A stretch of 64,000 bases of DNA from the NCBI GenBank assembly GCA_025201765.1, contig MU623422.1, positions 62,001-126,000 of the forward strand, written 5' to 3'. Position numbers and translations under genes: made by a program. Under the pieces are notes generated by a model. The model was not told the origin of the DNA. It did not search any database and saw only the letters and a program-made list of their open reading frames with translations. Below, piece by piece: positions 22,462 to 34,500 of this stretch. The stretch comes from Daldinia sp. FL1419. Its lineage: Eukaryota > Ascomycota > Sordariomycetes > Xylariales > Hypoxylaceae. Within the stretch, counting starts at the first letter, position 1, and every line of letters begins with the position of its first letter.

Positions 22462-24771
22462 TTACCCGTATATCCATTGGGCTCCAGCGTCGCCATTCAT
22501 CGTCGGCCACGACAATGTCCCGAAGTTCCCAAAATCCTGATTATCGAAAGTGAAGGCCATGTCAATTGACCCGGCCAACATGCCCTGCATGGGTAAGCCA
22601 GTCCCATCGTTATAACCCCAATCCCCAATCGCCGCTAGCGCTTCGGGGGGGTTACCGTTAATGAGCGTTTCGTTATTCGTGGTCTCCCAATTATTAGAAT
22701 CTTGAGGCGTCTCGTCGATTTTCTGCATCGAATCTTGCTTCTCTTGTGTTTGTTTGATAAGTATATCGGCCTGCGCACTGACATCGCGCGTGATAGCAGC
22801 TGCACTAGCTGCAGTTTTGATGCTTCTTTTCCAGATGTCAAAGACAGCTATGGCGAGGTCGACGGCGCTCCTTGCTTCTGGGGTTGTAGAACTTTGTGGG
22901 TAGGCGATCACATAGCCGATAAGTGACATAGTAGCGTTCCACTGCCACTGAGACGCCTCATGCCAACCGGTAAGGATAGACGTCGTTGAGAGTACTTGAT
23001 GTAAAATACGTGTCAATGCTATGGCATGGCGGGCACAATCTGCAGCAATCCTGTCGGCTACGGGCGTAGGCCCTGCTGCCGGGGCAAATCGTATAAAAGG
23101 GCGGAACAGATTTATGCATAGGTTGTGATACATAAGTTCCAACAGAAGACGCTGCCGCTGCAGCCAGAGTGATGCGAATTGCTCGATTTCGAGAGGAGTG
23201 AAGTCGGTTGAAAAGGGGACCCCATTTTCCCGGCGCTTAGTTTTTAGCAAGCTGGTGACGCCCTTCACCCAGTCCTCTATCCGATCTATATAAGGGCCTA
23301 GAAACTCTGCATGGGACTCGATAATCTTTGGGTCATTTCGTGAAGCCTGGTCGTCGAAGACGCTAGTAGTGCTGAGCTGTTTCTTGTAGAAAGCCGTGTA
23401 AGCTACTCGGATTACTCGAAAGAGCTTAACGTTTTCAAGATTGAAGGTTAGCCATGTGGCGTCCTCTCCGAGTGGAGCAAACACGGAACCCGATAACGTT
23501 GCGCATTCCCGGTCATCTCCCGGCAAGCTGCAAGTAGTATCGGTGTGATCTAATTGGAAGGGGCGGCCTAGTTTCATGCTGATCTTGCTATCGAAGACGT
23601 AAAGAGTCCATAGTAAACGCTTCCGCATTTCTCGCTCCCGTTTTGGCATATCTTCGGGCGGCTCAAGATGAAGGCCAAGCATATAAGCTGTCCGCACGGC
23701 CAATGTACAGGTGCTATCGGACATATTTGGGAAAGATGCGGAGCACAAGTATACGGAGGACAGGAGATGACATTGTAGAGTTAATATGGTAGGGTTCTCC
23801 AAGTCGTTGGTTAACAACCTTTGACAACGCTGGTAATACCACCGACTACCGGCGATAATATCGTTGATGCCATCCTCAAGGCCTGGCTGTAGCGCCGTGT
23901 TATATTGCATGCATAAGGCGATGACTATGTCAACAAGCGCCGAGGGCTTCCGCTCTCTACCTGACGATGTCCATAGGGACTGGTAATGTTCCTTAAACGT
24001 GCCTTCATCTAAAACCAGTAGCGAGGTGTGGAGAGAATTCCAGAAGAGACTTATAAAATATTCTTCTTGTGTTGGAGTTAAATAACTTCCAGTGATGGCG
24101 GGATCACCTGTCGCAGTAGTGGCCGGCCGATCACTCTGGCCTTTCGTACAAGTCTGGCTTGTCCCATCGAACAGCTTTACTGGATCTGGTAGCATACGAT
24201 CGATGGGTCGGGCTTGCTGGAGAGAAGTATTCAAAAAGGTATTCATACGCCTAATGAAGTAGAAAAGGGAAGAAGCACCATACCATGTCCCCTGCTGAGA
24301 ACGGGTGGTAGGAATATGTACTCCTTCTCTCGGCTTCTTTCCTTCCGGGCTACTTCCACGTTCCCCCGGAGAATCAAGGGCTTCGGGACCCTCGGAGCCG
24401 GAGGGACCAGATGAAGCAAGGCTTGAAGGTGTTTGAGGCGTATTAAGCCCAGTAGTAGGCTTTGTAGCCTTACGCTCATTCTCGAGTTCTCGCTCTAATT
24501 CTCTCACCCGGTTTTCTAGACGCTCAATTTTTCGATAAGCATGAGGAAGCGTACGAACAGGTATCTCTCCCTGACTGCACTGGCCATTTCTCTTCCGGCA
24601 ATTTGAACACGGAAGATGATTATCACATTTAATGCGGTGCACACGGCACCAATCACATGCCCGAGCTACTTGACTCCGCTTCTGTCGAGGTTTGGGGGGT
24701 TGCGGTTCCGGAGTTAGCGGAACGCTCGATTCGGTAGAACCTGCTGCCGTTCCAATAAATGTAGTAAACAT
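22462..24771 (-). CDS. Zn2Cys6 fungal transcription factor
   Basis: One uninterrupted frame gives 769 residues. The binuclear zinc cluster is complete: Cys39, 42, 49, 55, 58 and 65 with the standard C-x2-C-x6-C-x5-C-x2-C-x6-C spacing, preceded by a basic stretch. A heptad-rich linker and dimerisation helix follows (about 75-103, IERLENRVRELERELE). The middle region (about 240-600) has the features of the fungal-specific transcription factor domain, including the helical GLHLEPPEDMPKRERE and LLWTLYVFDSKISMKLGRP segments. The C-terminus is acidic, Asn/Gly-rich and aromatic, suiting an activation domain. The target genes are unknown. Proximity to the alcohol dehydrogenase (same strand, 1.16 kb) suggests but does not show a regulatory link. 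No intron is needed, and the start ATG is the first in frame. Confidence 0.93.
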   Translation of the reverse strand: MFTTFIGTAAGSTESSVPLTPEPQPPKPRQKRSQVARACDWCRVHRIKCDNHLPCSNCRKRNGQCSQGEIPVRTLPHAYRKIERLENRVRELERELENERKATKPTTGLNTPQTPSSLASSGPSGSEGPEALDSPGERGSSPEGKKPREGVHIPTTRSQQGTWYGASSLFYFIRRMNTFLNTSLQQARPIDRMLPDPVKLFDGTSQTCTKGQSDRPATTATGDPAITGSYLTPTQEEYFISLFWNSLHTSLLVLDEGTFKEHYQSLWTSSGRERKPSALVDIVIALCMQYNTALQPGLEDGINDIIAGSRWYYQRCQRLLTNDLENPTILTLQCHLLSSVYLCSASFPNMSDSTCTLAVRTAYMLGLHLEPPEDMPKREREMRKRLLWTLYVFDSKISMKLGRPFQLDHTDTTCSLPGDDRECATLSGSVFAPLGEDATWLTFNLENVKLFRVIRVAYTAFYKKQLSTTSVFDDQASRNDPKIIESHAEFLGPYIDRIEDWVKGVTSLLKTKRRENGVPFSTDFTPLEIEQFASLWLQRQRLLLELMYHNLCINLFRPFIRFAPAAGPTPVADRIAADCARHAIALTRILHQVLSTTSILTGWHEASQWQWNATMSLIGYVIAYPQSSTTPEARSAVDLAIAVFDIWKRSIKTAASAAAITRDVSAQADILIKQTQEKQDSMQKIDETPQDSNNWETTNNETLINGNPPEALAAIGDWGYNDGTGLPMQGMLAGSIDMAFTFDNQDFGNFGTLSWPTMNGDAGAQWIYG

Positions 24772-26235
24772 TGGCCCGTTAGATTGGGTTTTTAGATTAT
24801 CTTAACCATGTGATAAAGATACGAGAGATATGGGAGATATGAGAGATATGAAAAAATAAAATAAAATAAAATAAAATAAACTTGTAGGTAGCACAACGGC
24901 AAGAAAAGCTAAGTTTGGAATTAGGGGCGAAATTTGAAGAGGCAAACTGAACTAGGCGGGGATTTGAGAATTGAAGGGGACGGAGAACGGGAAGCGGTTA
25001 CTCAGCACCAAGGCACGCCAGGATTAACTAAACTTAGTAACTGCCTGGGTTAGGTACTTAGGTACGTAATATGGAACCTACCTACCTACATAGGTACCTC
25101 ATAGTCTTCCTTTTTTTTCTTTTTTTTTTTCTAGATGGAATGGAACCTAGAATCTCCTAGATTACATTATAATACAAAAAGGGGGGCCAATATTTAACCC
25201 GTTCACAATAACACCTGTTATTATTGCATTCATTTCCAAAATATTTCAAATCATTTCGCCTCTTTTATACTAGTTAAAGAAATTTTATAGTCAATTTGAT
25301 TGATGCTCAAGTAAAGCTGTACCAGGATGCATACTTCATCATGTCCGGCAATTAGGTGTTACGTACCCGCGCACAAAGTGCATCACCTCATGTACCAATT
25401 TAATGTATCTACATGTACTTAAATCAGTAGGTAAATTCCCGTCTCAATGCATCGGATACATACCTACATGTAAGCATCTACCCGTAGGTACAGCTTTAGA
25501 ATGCCCCATGCATGCATAAATATCACGGGATTGCCACGTGATACTCTAGAGTCCAAACCATCTTCAACAAATGCTGAACTACCTCTATGCGTCGATTAGG
25601 CCGTAATTAGGTACAGTTTCAGGCTGAATCAGGTGTCAAGGTTCATAGAGCAAAATATATATGACGCCTTGGATTTCTATACCTTAAGAATTATACTAAT
25701 ATTTGATTTGTTTCGCCATAGTGGAAGACAAGAAATTTTTAATATTTTTATTTCCTGCTGTTGCTGATGCAGTTATATTCCCCCCCTTTTCTTATAAGTA
25801 GTATTTTTACACAAACGGAAAACTAATATACGAGTGATCTAGACATGACGAAAATTACGTGGTACAGCTTTTAAGTTGAAATATAAACGACAAGCGTCAG
25901 TCCAGCCCTTGGAATCTAACGCAGTCGTTTTGCATGTTTAATATTACAACAAAAGAGCCTTGACGCCGTCGCATATGCCGATACCTCATATCACATATCG
26001 TAAGAAAAACTCCTCCGATGTACCATCTACCAACCCCTGCCGTGAGGCTGATTCCTCCGCATTACCTCTATAATATACATCTATATGCTGTCCATGACAC
26101 CATCTAGTTCTATCCTCTATAAGTCGATGGATTTTGAGAACTCAATGCTCGCTTGCTGATTCAAATCAATTTTTCCCACGCTCGAACGCCCGAACTAGAA
26201 ACCCGCAACGCAAAAAGGGCAAATATTGCACAGCT
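24772..26235. other. Intergenic, no gene seen; simple repeats
   Basis: Promoter of the Zn2Cys6 gene (-) and 3' flank of the Prm10-like gene (-). It holds an approximately 10-bp GAGAGATATG repeat (24823-24850) running into (ATAAA)n (24851-24880), a T/C-rich run at 25109-25130 and CCTA words at 25078-25090. No coding sequence recognised. Confidence 0.45.
24823..24880. repeat. GAGAGATATG repeat plus (ATAAA)n
   Basis: Three imperfect copies of a roughly 10-bp GAGAGATATG unit are followed directly by about five ATAAA units. They lie 50-110 bp upstream of the Zn2Cys6 factor start, within its probable promoter or leader. Confidence 0.8.
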
Positions 26236-28763
26236 TTAAAGGGTCCATAAGCCACTGCGGCGTTTCCCTAGCGGGTAAACGATGAGTGCGCTTAGGAAAA
26301 GGCCGACTGTGATACCGATAGCGATTTGGATCATCGAAGCGGCGACATTGAACACTATCGTATCTAGGGGTTGGCCTTGTTGGATCGTGACCTAGCCGAG
26401 GTGTTAGCTAACAATCGAAAAGGGGGGGATGAGAGTATGCTAATGCTTACAGTACTGGTGCCATTAACGACCTCTGTAGAGTTGTTTAGTTCGTTTGCAG
26501 TGCTCAACCCGCTTAGCAAGCTTCCCGTCGCTGCCAAGCCACTGGGTACTTGCACAAAAATAGCAGGCAAAAGAGCAGCAGCCGCCACGCCATGTCTTAG
26601 CCTTGAATATAGGTTTGCAAGGACGCCAACGGTGAAGGCACCTAGAGTGTTGGCTATTTGTGGGCTAGCTGCGAATTTGGGGCTGCTGAAGAAGTTTACG
26701 ATATATCCGGCAAAAGAAATTATTACCATGACTGGCATCTGTTTCCATTTTGCCTGGTTGACGATAGCAAGACACAAAGTAAAGAGTGGTACAAAGAAAA
26801 ATCGGTAGTAAGTAGGTATAGGGTTTGGACAGGTCGTCGCCGATGTGGCTTTAGGATCCATCAAACCGTAAAGAGCGGTTCCGACAGTGATGCCGAAACC
26901 GAGAAACAACGAGTAGATAATGGCGTAGACCATACGAATAGAGCCAGGGACCAAAGCGCGGGATTGAAGCTCAAGGGCAGAACACACTACAAAGTCAGTT
27001 AGCAATTGCAAGCCTAAAACCACATCCAGGTTCGTGTACTTACAGACAAACCACCCAGGTAGAATCAATGCGATAGAGCTCTGAGCCAAGGATGAGAAAC
27101 AAAATAGTCTCCCACCAGCAATGCTACCAAATGCTCTACTCAGAAAACTGGTTAATACGGCGGCAGTGATCTCGAAGACATTATTGTAAAGATCGGACCG
27201 AGGCGCAACGATAATCTGTAGAGTACCAACGAGACATCCCAAGAAGAAACAGATGGGGAGGTCGATTAACTGCCCCTCGAAGGCAAACGGCGCAACTGCC
27301 GCACTCGCTAGGCCGAATACTACGACTCTAAGCCACGGGTGAAATTTATCCTTTGTCTCCATGACTGTCGATAGGGAATCGATAGCCTCTTCCAGGTCAA
27401 TCTTGTCGTGGAGAACCAGTTTGTATATCTCATGAACATCTCTGAGTTTTCCAAGATCAATCCCCTGGTTGGTACGAACGATTTTCACCTCAGTAGTATG
27501 AGTCGAACGGTCATCAAAGGAAATAATCATGCATCCGGGTAGGTAAAGGAACTGTCCATCGATCTCAAGTACTCTAGCCGTCATCCGCAAGTATTCCTCG
27601 AGACGGTGAGTCGGGGCTCCATAAAGCATAAGCGCTTTGCACATCTTAATGATATACTTTTGCCGGGTTAAGGTCTCCGCGATGTGCATTGTAATTCGAA
27701 TCTCATCCTCCATCCGTGGTCGACCAAAACTCAATATCCGTCCGCTCGGGCTGCGTCGGTGTTTGGGTCGTTTTGGCCTTGTGGTGGTGTTTGTTGCTGA
27801 TGGACCGCTGACCCCAGCACCAGCGAGACGCGCAGATGCTTCCACCAGGTTGGCCAGGGTATCCTGCGAGCGGTTCTTTTCATACCATTTTCGCCGGTTA
27901 GGTGTTGTAGCACCAGAAGAACCCGGTGTGGTAAACTCACTACCATGCTCGGACTTCCGGCTGGGTGGATAGTTAGGAGAACTGCCAGCCTCCACAGGCT
28001 TATACAGTCTCAGGAGGTTTGATAAGACACTGGCGCGATATTCAGAGGGCGGCGCCACGTATAACTCATGCTTTGGTCCGTCGATCGGTGTAATTTGGCC
28101 GGAGCTCAAGGCGGTGCTGGCGGTTGGTGCATGGTATCTCTCATGATTAAGCCTTCGCGTGTGAGATCGGACAAGGTTATATGCTTCCTTCTTCAGGGCC
28201 CGTTGCTCTTCGGAGGTGGCCTTGTGTGCGGCATCGCCATTGGCCATGTCTGAGGGATTCATGGGGTAGTCGTCCAAGGCATATCCCGAAAACATATCAC
28301 CGCCGACATTCACCGTTTCGGCGTCCGAGTCCAGAGACGTTCTCGTCGACCCCGGTGCCGATTGTGAACCTAGTAGGGTCGCGGCAATTTGTTGAGCACG
28401 CTCCTGTGCGGCGTGGGCCGACATCACTTTCTCGGAAGCAGGATCATCGTCATCGACAGACTCGGGAATACTAGTCACCGAGTTATAAGAATTTCCACGC
28501 AGGACAGAGGGCCTCGGCCGAGGAGGTAGCGATAAAACATCATTGCGTGACTGTGTCGCCGATAAACCAGATAAATCAAAGAAAGATGTTGGTTCGACTC
28601 CTGCGACACTATTGAAGCGTACTCGGCCTTTTTCCTTCCTTGTTCCAACATTGAGGGCATTGATAGCAGTTAGATCAGGCGACGCTGGGCTCTGGGGCTC
28701 CTCGTTGGGAGGAGTTGAGGTCGCACTGGCATCATTGCGAGGCGTCCCGGGGGTCTTGTCCAT
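26236..28763 (-). CDS. ThrE/DUF1212-family membrane transporter, Prm10-like
   Basis: Three exons, 28763-27044, 26986-26451 and 26391-26236, give 803 residues. Intron 1 (26987-27043) is exactly 57 bp with no stop codon, so an unspliced reading also stays open. Splicing restores GWFVLCSALELQSRAL, the family pattern. Intron 2 (26392-26450, 59 bp) restores the C-terminal helix MIQIAIGITVGLFLSALIVYP. Residues 1 to about 350 are a disordered cytosolic region rich in Ser/Pro. The conserved cytosolic part starts near TLTRQKYIIKMCKALMLYGAP and includes LPGCMIISFDD. About ten membrane segments follow. Yeast Prm10 is pheromone-regulated, of unknown substrate; bacterial ThrE exports threonine. The function here is therefore only a presumed solute export role. 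Confidence 0.92.
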
Positions 28764-29500
28764 GCCGAGAGGATTAGTGGCTCTGAAACGAGGGAAACTA
28801 ACGAGGGACCAAATGTAGAACGAAAATAAACAAAAATTTAATCAGAAAATGCAAAACGTTGTTTGGTGAGTGTCGCGAGGGGAGTACGGAGGATAGTGCT
28901 AGCGAAACTCTACGTTTTTATTTGGGACGAAAGGTATGGCGAAGGTGGTATGGCGAAAGGGACGAATACGGGGTTAAGCTAAGATTGGTAAATGTTCTAG
29001 TAAAGCGAGAATAGGGTTGGTGAATTCGAGTATCCGATGCAAGGCCTGGCTGTACGATCGGAAAGGTCCTAAGGTCCCAAGGTCCTAATACACAATGGTG
29101 AAGAGAAGCGAACGATGAAGTATGATCAAAGAATAAGTCGAACCATTATTGGGAGGTCACTACAAAAGGGTTCGCAAAGTCCAAGGCTTCTTGTACGCTG
29201 AACAAAGCGAAAGCACGAGAAGGGCGGTCCAGAATTTAATAAACTGGGGACAAGCTCCAGACCCGATACAGATCTTCAAGCTCGGGGGTGGCTCGTTACT
29301 CAAACTAGTGTTGTGACGCGCAACATGTATGTTAGCGTGTATGTGTGTATGTGTGTATTGCACAATGCGGTAATGTACAATTCAAGATATATACGGATGT
29401 ATATACGAATGTGGATATGTCCACATCAGTGCAAAATCCAAAATTCACAAATGGTGCAAATGGCAACAAGCGGGTGGGCCACACCTAACATAGATACACA

Positions 29501-29530
29501 CCCAGCATCAACCAGCATCAGCCAGCATCA
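29501..29530. repeat. 10-bp tandem repeat x3 (CCAGCATCA core)
   Basis: Three adjacent 10-mers, CCCAGCATCA, ACCAGCATCA and GCCAGCATCA, differ only in their first base. Confidence 0.85.
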
Positions 29531-30770
29531 GACACCAGAACGGAGGAGGGATGAAGGGTGAAAAGTAAAGGGTGAGGGTAATAACGGGCCGATGTAAAAA
29601 TGCTTGCTGTTTAGTAGAGTTGGATTATCATGTCGCTTGGGATTGGACATTAACAGAACTACCGGCAGACGAGCTTCATATGGATAACGTGCAATGAACA
29701 ACGAGCAGAGCAAGGTTGCTCGTGAAGTGCGACCCTTCGGTGGCCAGCTAGAACAGCTAGGCCAGCCAAGGAGTCGGAAGGGCGACACCCTAACCACCCC
29801 CCTTCCATTTCCTTATCTCGTTGGGGGGAGGGACTCCACCGCCCATTGTCCACAGTCAACCGTTCGAAGCGGGTTTAGAAGGGCAAGAAGGGGGAAGAGG
29901 AAAATTTAGAAAAAAAGAAGGACCTGGCGATTATGGGCGATCCAGACCTCAATCGAGAGGGATCCAAATTCTGGTTGGGTGGAGCGGCAAGGAATACTAA
30001 TGGCTCGTAATGTTGTGTCCTGACGTCGATGTTGGTACCGTATGTTTAGTTTACCTCCTAAACAGCTTAACCTAGGTATCTTTAATGTACCATAGGTAGG
30101 ACCAAACAGACAAGGGGGGGAAAAAGTATGGTATAAAGTGGGACAGATGATGATGCTGTAAGAACTGAAATGCACGGATTGTTGTGTTTCCCAGCTTCCA
30201 TGCATTTACCATTTATCAATCATCTTGTCATCGTGGACATCTTAGCTGCGATGTGGATCAGTGGATCATCTCTGCTTTCTTTTTAAAGCAGCCAAGGATG
30301 AGCTCTGTCCAGCATGTTTATAATTGTGTAGATAGATTGGCCGATCCATTCCTTGGCTCCTGTATGTATAGATTAAGAATAGACATCCTCCCGGTAGTGA
30401 AACAGGGCACGGCAGAGCCGCAGGGGCAGCATTCTGCAGCGTGCAGAGGGGAGGGGGAAATTTTGGAAATTTGGAAATTTGCTGTAAATTTCACATGCGC
30501 GGGATGGTATTGAAATGCCGTTTTGGATGATTGGAGCGGTTCGTGATTCGTGGGAGCCGCCACAAAAGCCATAATGGGAAATGTCGAGGGAAAAAAAAAA
30601 AAAAAAACCTTAATGACGCCTGCGGCTGTCAACGGCTCCAGCGGGACGAATTTTTACAATTGCTACCTTAACCCGCCTGCCAAGTCCGATTTCGTGCCTT
30701 CCTTTCTATCTATCCGTTCTACGATATTGTAGGTGCTCTCGTTGGTGGCTACCGTTGAGTGCGCTTAAAT

Positions 30771-30850
30771 TTTTTTTCTCTTTCCTTCTTTCTTTCTTTC
30801 TTTCTTTCTTTCTTGTCTTGTCTTGTCTTGTTCCTTCCCTTTCCTTTACT
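30771..30850. repeat. Pyrimidine microsatellite (TTTC)n / (CTTGT)n
   Basis: A T-run passes into about six TTTC units, then about four TCTTG units, then CCTT-rich sequence. The whole 80-base stretch is almost purely pyrimidine apart from the G of the TCTTG units. Confidence 0.85.
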
Positions 30851-30980
30851 TCTTTTATTTTCCACGCTAGCTGACTGCTTTAGCCACGGGGGCTATACGA
30901 CTAAAAAGGGCCGGAATGCCACATCAGGCTTAGTGCTGATCATTTTCAAAGAGCTTACATTAGAGGCAGCTATTGTGTAC

Positions 30981-31012
30981 ACTAGTATACACACTAGTAT
31001 ACACACTAGTAC
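30981..31012. repeat. 12-bp tandem repeat with palindromic ACTAGT core
   Basis: Two full copies and one partial copy of a 12-mer beginning ACTAGTATACAC. Each unit contains the self-complementary words ACTAGT and GTATAC. Confidence 0.8.
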
Positions 31013-31518
31013 ATGCGTACATGCGGGATCCATTTCTTTTCGAAACGTTCTTGACTACATACATCTGTCTATACATAAACCTACGTCGTACAAGACGCAA
31101 AATGGAACAATTTAGTAGTGTTTTAGTATGTGCATCTCCAGTTGATCGCTGATAAGGATACCTAGTCTGCTTATATAGCGTCAATCGACGCTTGATGATA
31201 TCACATTAAGGAAACTTATTCCAACCAATTCCAGATGTTCCTTCCCCAACTTACCATTCTACTAATTACCTGCCTATCCATCTGCGGCACTGCCCCCTAC
31301 CCGTCTTTTCCTCACTCGTATTCCGTGATCGTAACTTATACATCCCATCCATGTCTCCTCCATAACTCCATACCTTCCATACCTCCCTACCACATATCCC
31401 ATACCACACACATCCTATTCCATGCCCGTACATGTGTCCAGTACCTACATTAGGTACCTCTCGATCATACATATCCTTACATAACCGGTTAAGCATAACG
31501 CAAGCAATCGATCCCCCC

Positions 31519-31554
31519 CTCCGTGTGGTTCTCCGTGTGGTTCTCCGTGTGGTT
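31519..31554. repeat. 12-bp perfect tandem repeat x3 (CTCCGTGTGGTT)
   Basis: Three exact consecutive copies of CTCCGTGTGGTT. No gene is associated. Confidence 0.9.
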
Positions 31555-34500
31555 GTATACATCTTTCTCGATCCTACAAGCATGACAAACAGTTATTCGG
31601 CCTGTTCAACCGTAGCAGCCCATCGTGGTGATACTTGGAGGTCCGATCATTTCCCCAGACGTCTTAGGTCGTGGAGCGATATATTAGACACGACACTCTA
31701 TTAGATAGATCACCCTACCTTGTTCCGGCTTTGTATACACACATGGTTTACATACACGTTCAAGGTAAAATACAAGGTCTAATAAAGTACTACGACAACT
31801 TTTTAAACAATTACACAACACCCGGTTCCGCGACCAGCCCTTGTGTTCCGGGAGCCTGCGATGTCAATCAGCCGCTAAGTGCATCGCTGCCCGCATAGCA
31901 TCGTGTACTATAGAGATGATTAACTGATCCTTGCAATGTGCATAATCGGCTTGCGCCGCCCAGTCGGTCGACGCCAATTGAGTCACGCTACACCGCGGCC
32001 GATCACTACCGACGGATGTAGCGCAACAGCTAAGCCCGGAGCTTCACAGCATCTGTTCAATCGGCGCTACGTCTGTAGTGTAGTCTTGATGCGATCGTTT
32101 TTCCTAGAGCTAGGACGAGTTGGGACCTTGGGTCTCTTAAGCTCTTAAGATTCGTAGCCCTTAGGTCCTTGGGGGTCACCTTTTAGCACCATATCTCATC
32201 CCCATCTCCTTAGTTCAGCCACCTTAAGCTCTAGCATCTTGCGGTGTCTGTGCGGACTGGGCAAACTCCACCGTCTAGACCTCGTGGACCCTACTTCCAA
32301 GTCAGATTGTTGGCTTGTGTCTCAGCGTTACTGTTTTTAGACCCGTAACCGGATCAGCTCGCAACCTAAGCGCTAGATTGCTAGGATTTTGCCCAATGGC
32401 GCCAGGGATGCCTCAACTATCTTGGGCCGAAACCTCCTCATGTCTTGCGACGCCGATTCGAAAAGCAAGCCCGATTGACCATATCTCATCAAATCTCGTC
32501 TCTCAGAAGCCTATTGCATTGCCACATCACCACCACTTTGTCGTCTCCCGTTGTTGCCGAGTTCGTCACCTCTCCTGCCCCTGTCTGTGCCTTCAATTTG
32601 AGGAAATTGATATAATATGCGGGAAGTACGCTTGCCGGGAAGCTTTGTCTCCGCCCTCACCCACTGTCCTATTAACGGGTAAGGTGCCCAAGCGGACACA
32701 CCCATATTTCTTCTTTCGGCATTGAAACAACCCCATTGGATGAACCTTTCCGCAAAAAAGATTGTTTCCTTTTTGCGCTTTGTCCAAAAGGCGTTCTCAG
32801 CGCATAGCAACCACGCTTGGTCGCGATCCCGGCACCGCTGTGCGGCTACCTAGTTAAATTCAAGTTCCTAATCCGCGAAGTCAACACGTGGGATAAGTGA
32901 CAATACCTACGAAAGCCACTTTCCATGGCACCACATACTACTGGCCCCCAGGCTGTAGAGCTCCACCTTATGAGACCGGAAAGAAGCTAACAGGGGCGCT
33001 TCGACGTTGGCGCGGCCTTCTCGAGTGCTGAGTGTCCATAATCAGCTATCACAATAATAACTGTTAATGCAGTTGCAGATGATAGCTCGAAAGCCAAAAC
33101 AGTTGAAGGAACGACACTTTCCGGAAACTTTAGACGAGAATATTCTAACGCTTTGAGGATCGACAACGCGCAGCGTTTGGGCAATACATATCTAGGTAGT
33201 TATCTAGGCAGGTAGTCATCGTACCAGACCTATGAATGAAGTTGAGTGACGAAACGTAGCAATGTAGTAACCTGAGGGTGTATGAGTAAAGCACCCAAAA
33301 ATACACCCCTCACCAGTAAGAACTCTAGGCGCGCTGCAAGTCATCCTTGGCCCTTATGGCAAATGCAATTCCCGGCGAGAGGTTTCCTGCGAATTGTAAT
33401 ATTCGGTTACCTTACCTGACTCGCATCGAGAAGCGAATATTGCCAGTATATAAGCATGCCACCAGGATTGACATGAAACCTGTGCTCAACGTTACTCTAC
33501 AGAGGCGAAATGACGAGCCTGGCGACCAAACGAAATGGGAAACTGGATGCAGCGTCCGTCACTGTAGTAATTCTACGAAGATCTCTATGCGAGATCATTC
33601 TTGCCACGTATATCGTAGCCTGCCACTACTTCCTACCTCAATACCCCTGAGCAGGTGTAGGTTGTCAAGAATAAATCGGTTAGATGGCCGCATACGGATA
33701 ATTCTCGAATCGCACAAGCGAGGATCACGAAAGATTGGGTACTCATCCGGACGTACATACGTCTCGGAATCCTTCACGGACCAAGTTGATCGGAAGTAGT
33801 CGGCCGTCGTAAGGAAGCAACCCTACGTAACAACCAGTACCGTATAACTACCAACCGGGGTTATAAGGCCATGAAACCAAGGATGTTCGCGGCCTGGGTG
33901 GGTTATAAAAGGAAGACTATAGATAACAAGACTAACTCTAGTTAACAAGAAGATGGGTACCTAGGTAAGCAGTTCAAGAAGAAAAAGATGAGTACACCTT
34001 CATTATGACCGCAAACTCACTACATTCACTTCTGTCGTGTCACCGCTACTTTACACAAATAAACGAGCCATAGATAAGAAGAGCCAATGCTCAAAAGAAC
34101 CAGAGGCGGGCCTAGACTATTGAGTGCTACCCTCTGCCGTTGCGAGATGTGAGGGGCTTTGGGTGGTAGCCGTGGACGAGTAGTAGAGATAAGCACATGT
34201 CTTTGGTTTTAGACAAAGTAGAAGCCACTTAACTTTAATATGTACATATATAATTTCTACTGATGCCGATGTGGGGATATACTATTGGTGTTTTCGTTTC
34301 GTCTGTTCGTCTTGTTAATAATATGGTTAAACCATCCCACATGGCAACTTGCGGATCCTACAGATCGGACAGTTCACACGTAGTAAGGTACTCGGTATTT
34401 TGAATTTGGCAATGCGACGGTAACATATCTTCACGATACTACCTACATATAGCCCTCGCAAACTATGGTAGCGTATAATTTTACGCGCCAATTCAGACCA

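Noticed and set aside
20094..28763. Secondary-metabolite or catabolic cluster (dehydrogenase, Zn2Cys6 factor, transporter)
   Set aside because: Only three genes, no synthase or other tailoring enzyme; the transporter is of the broadly conserved ThrE/Prm10 type. Adjacency alone does not support a cluster.
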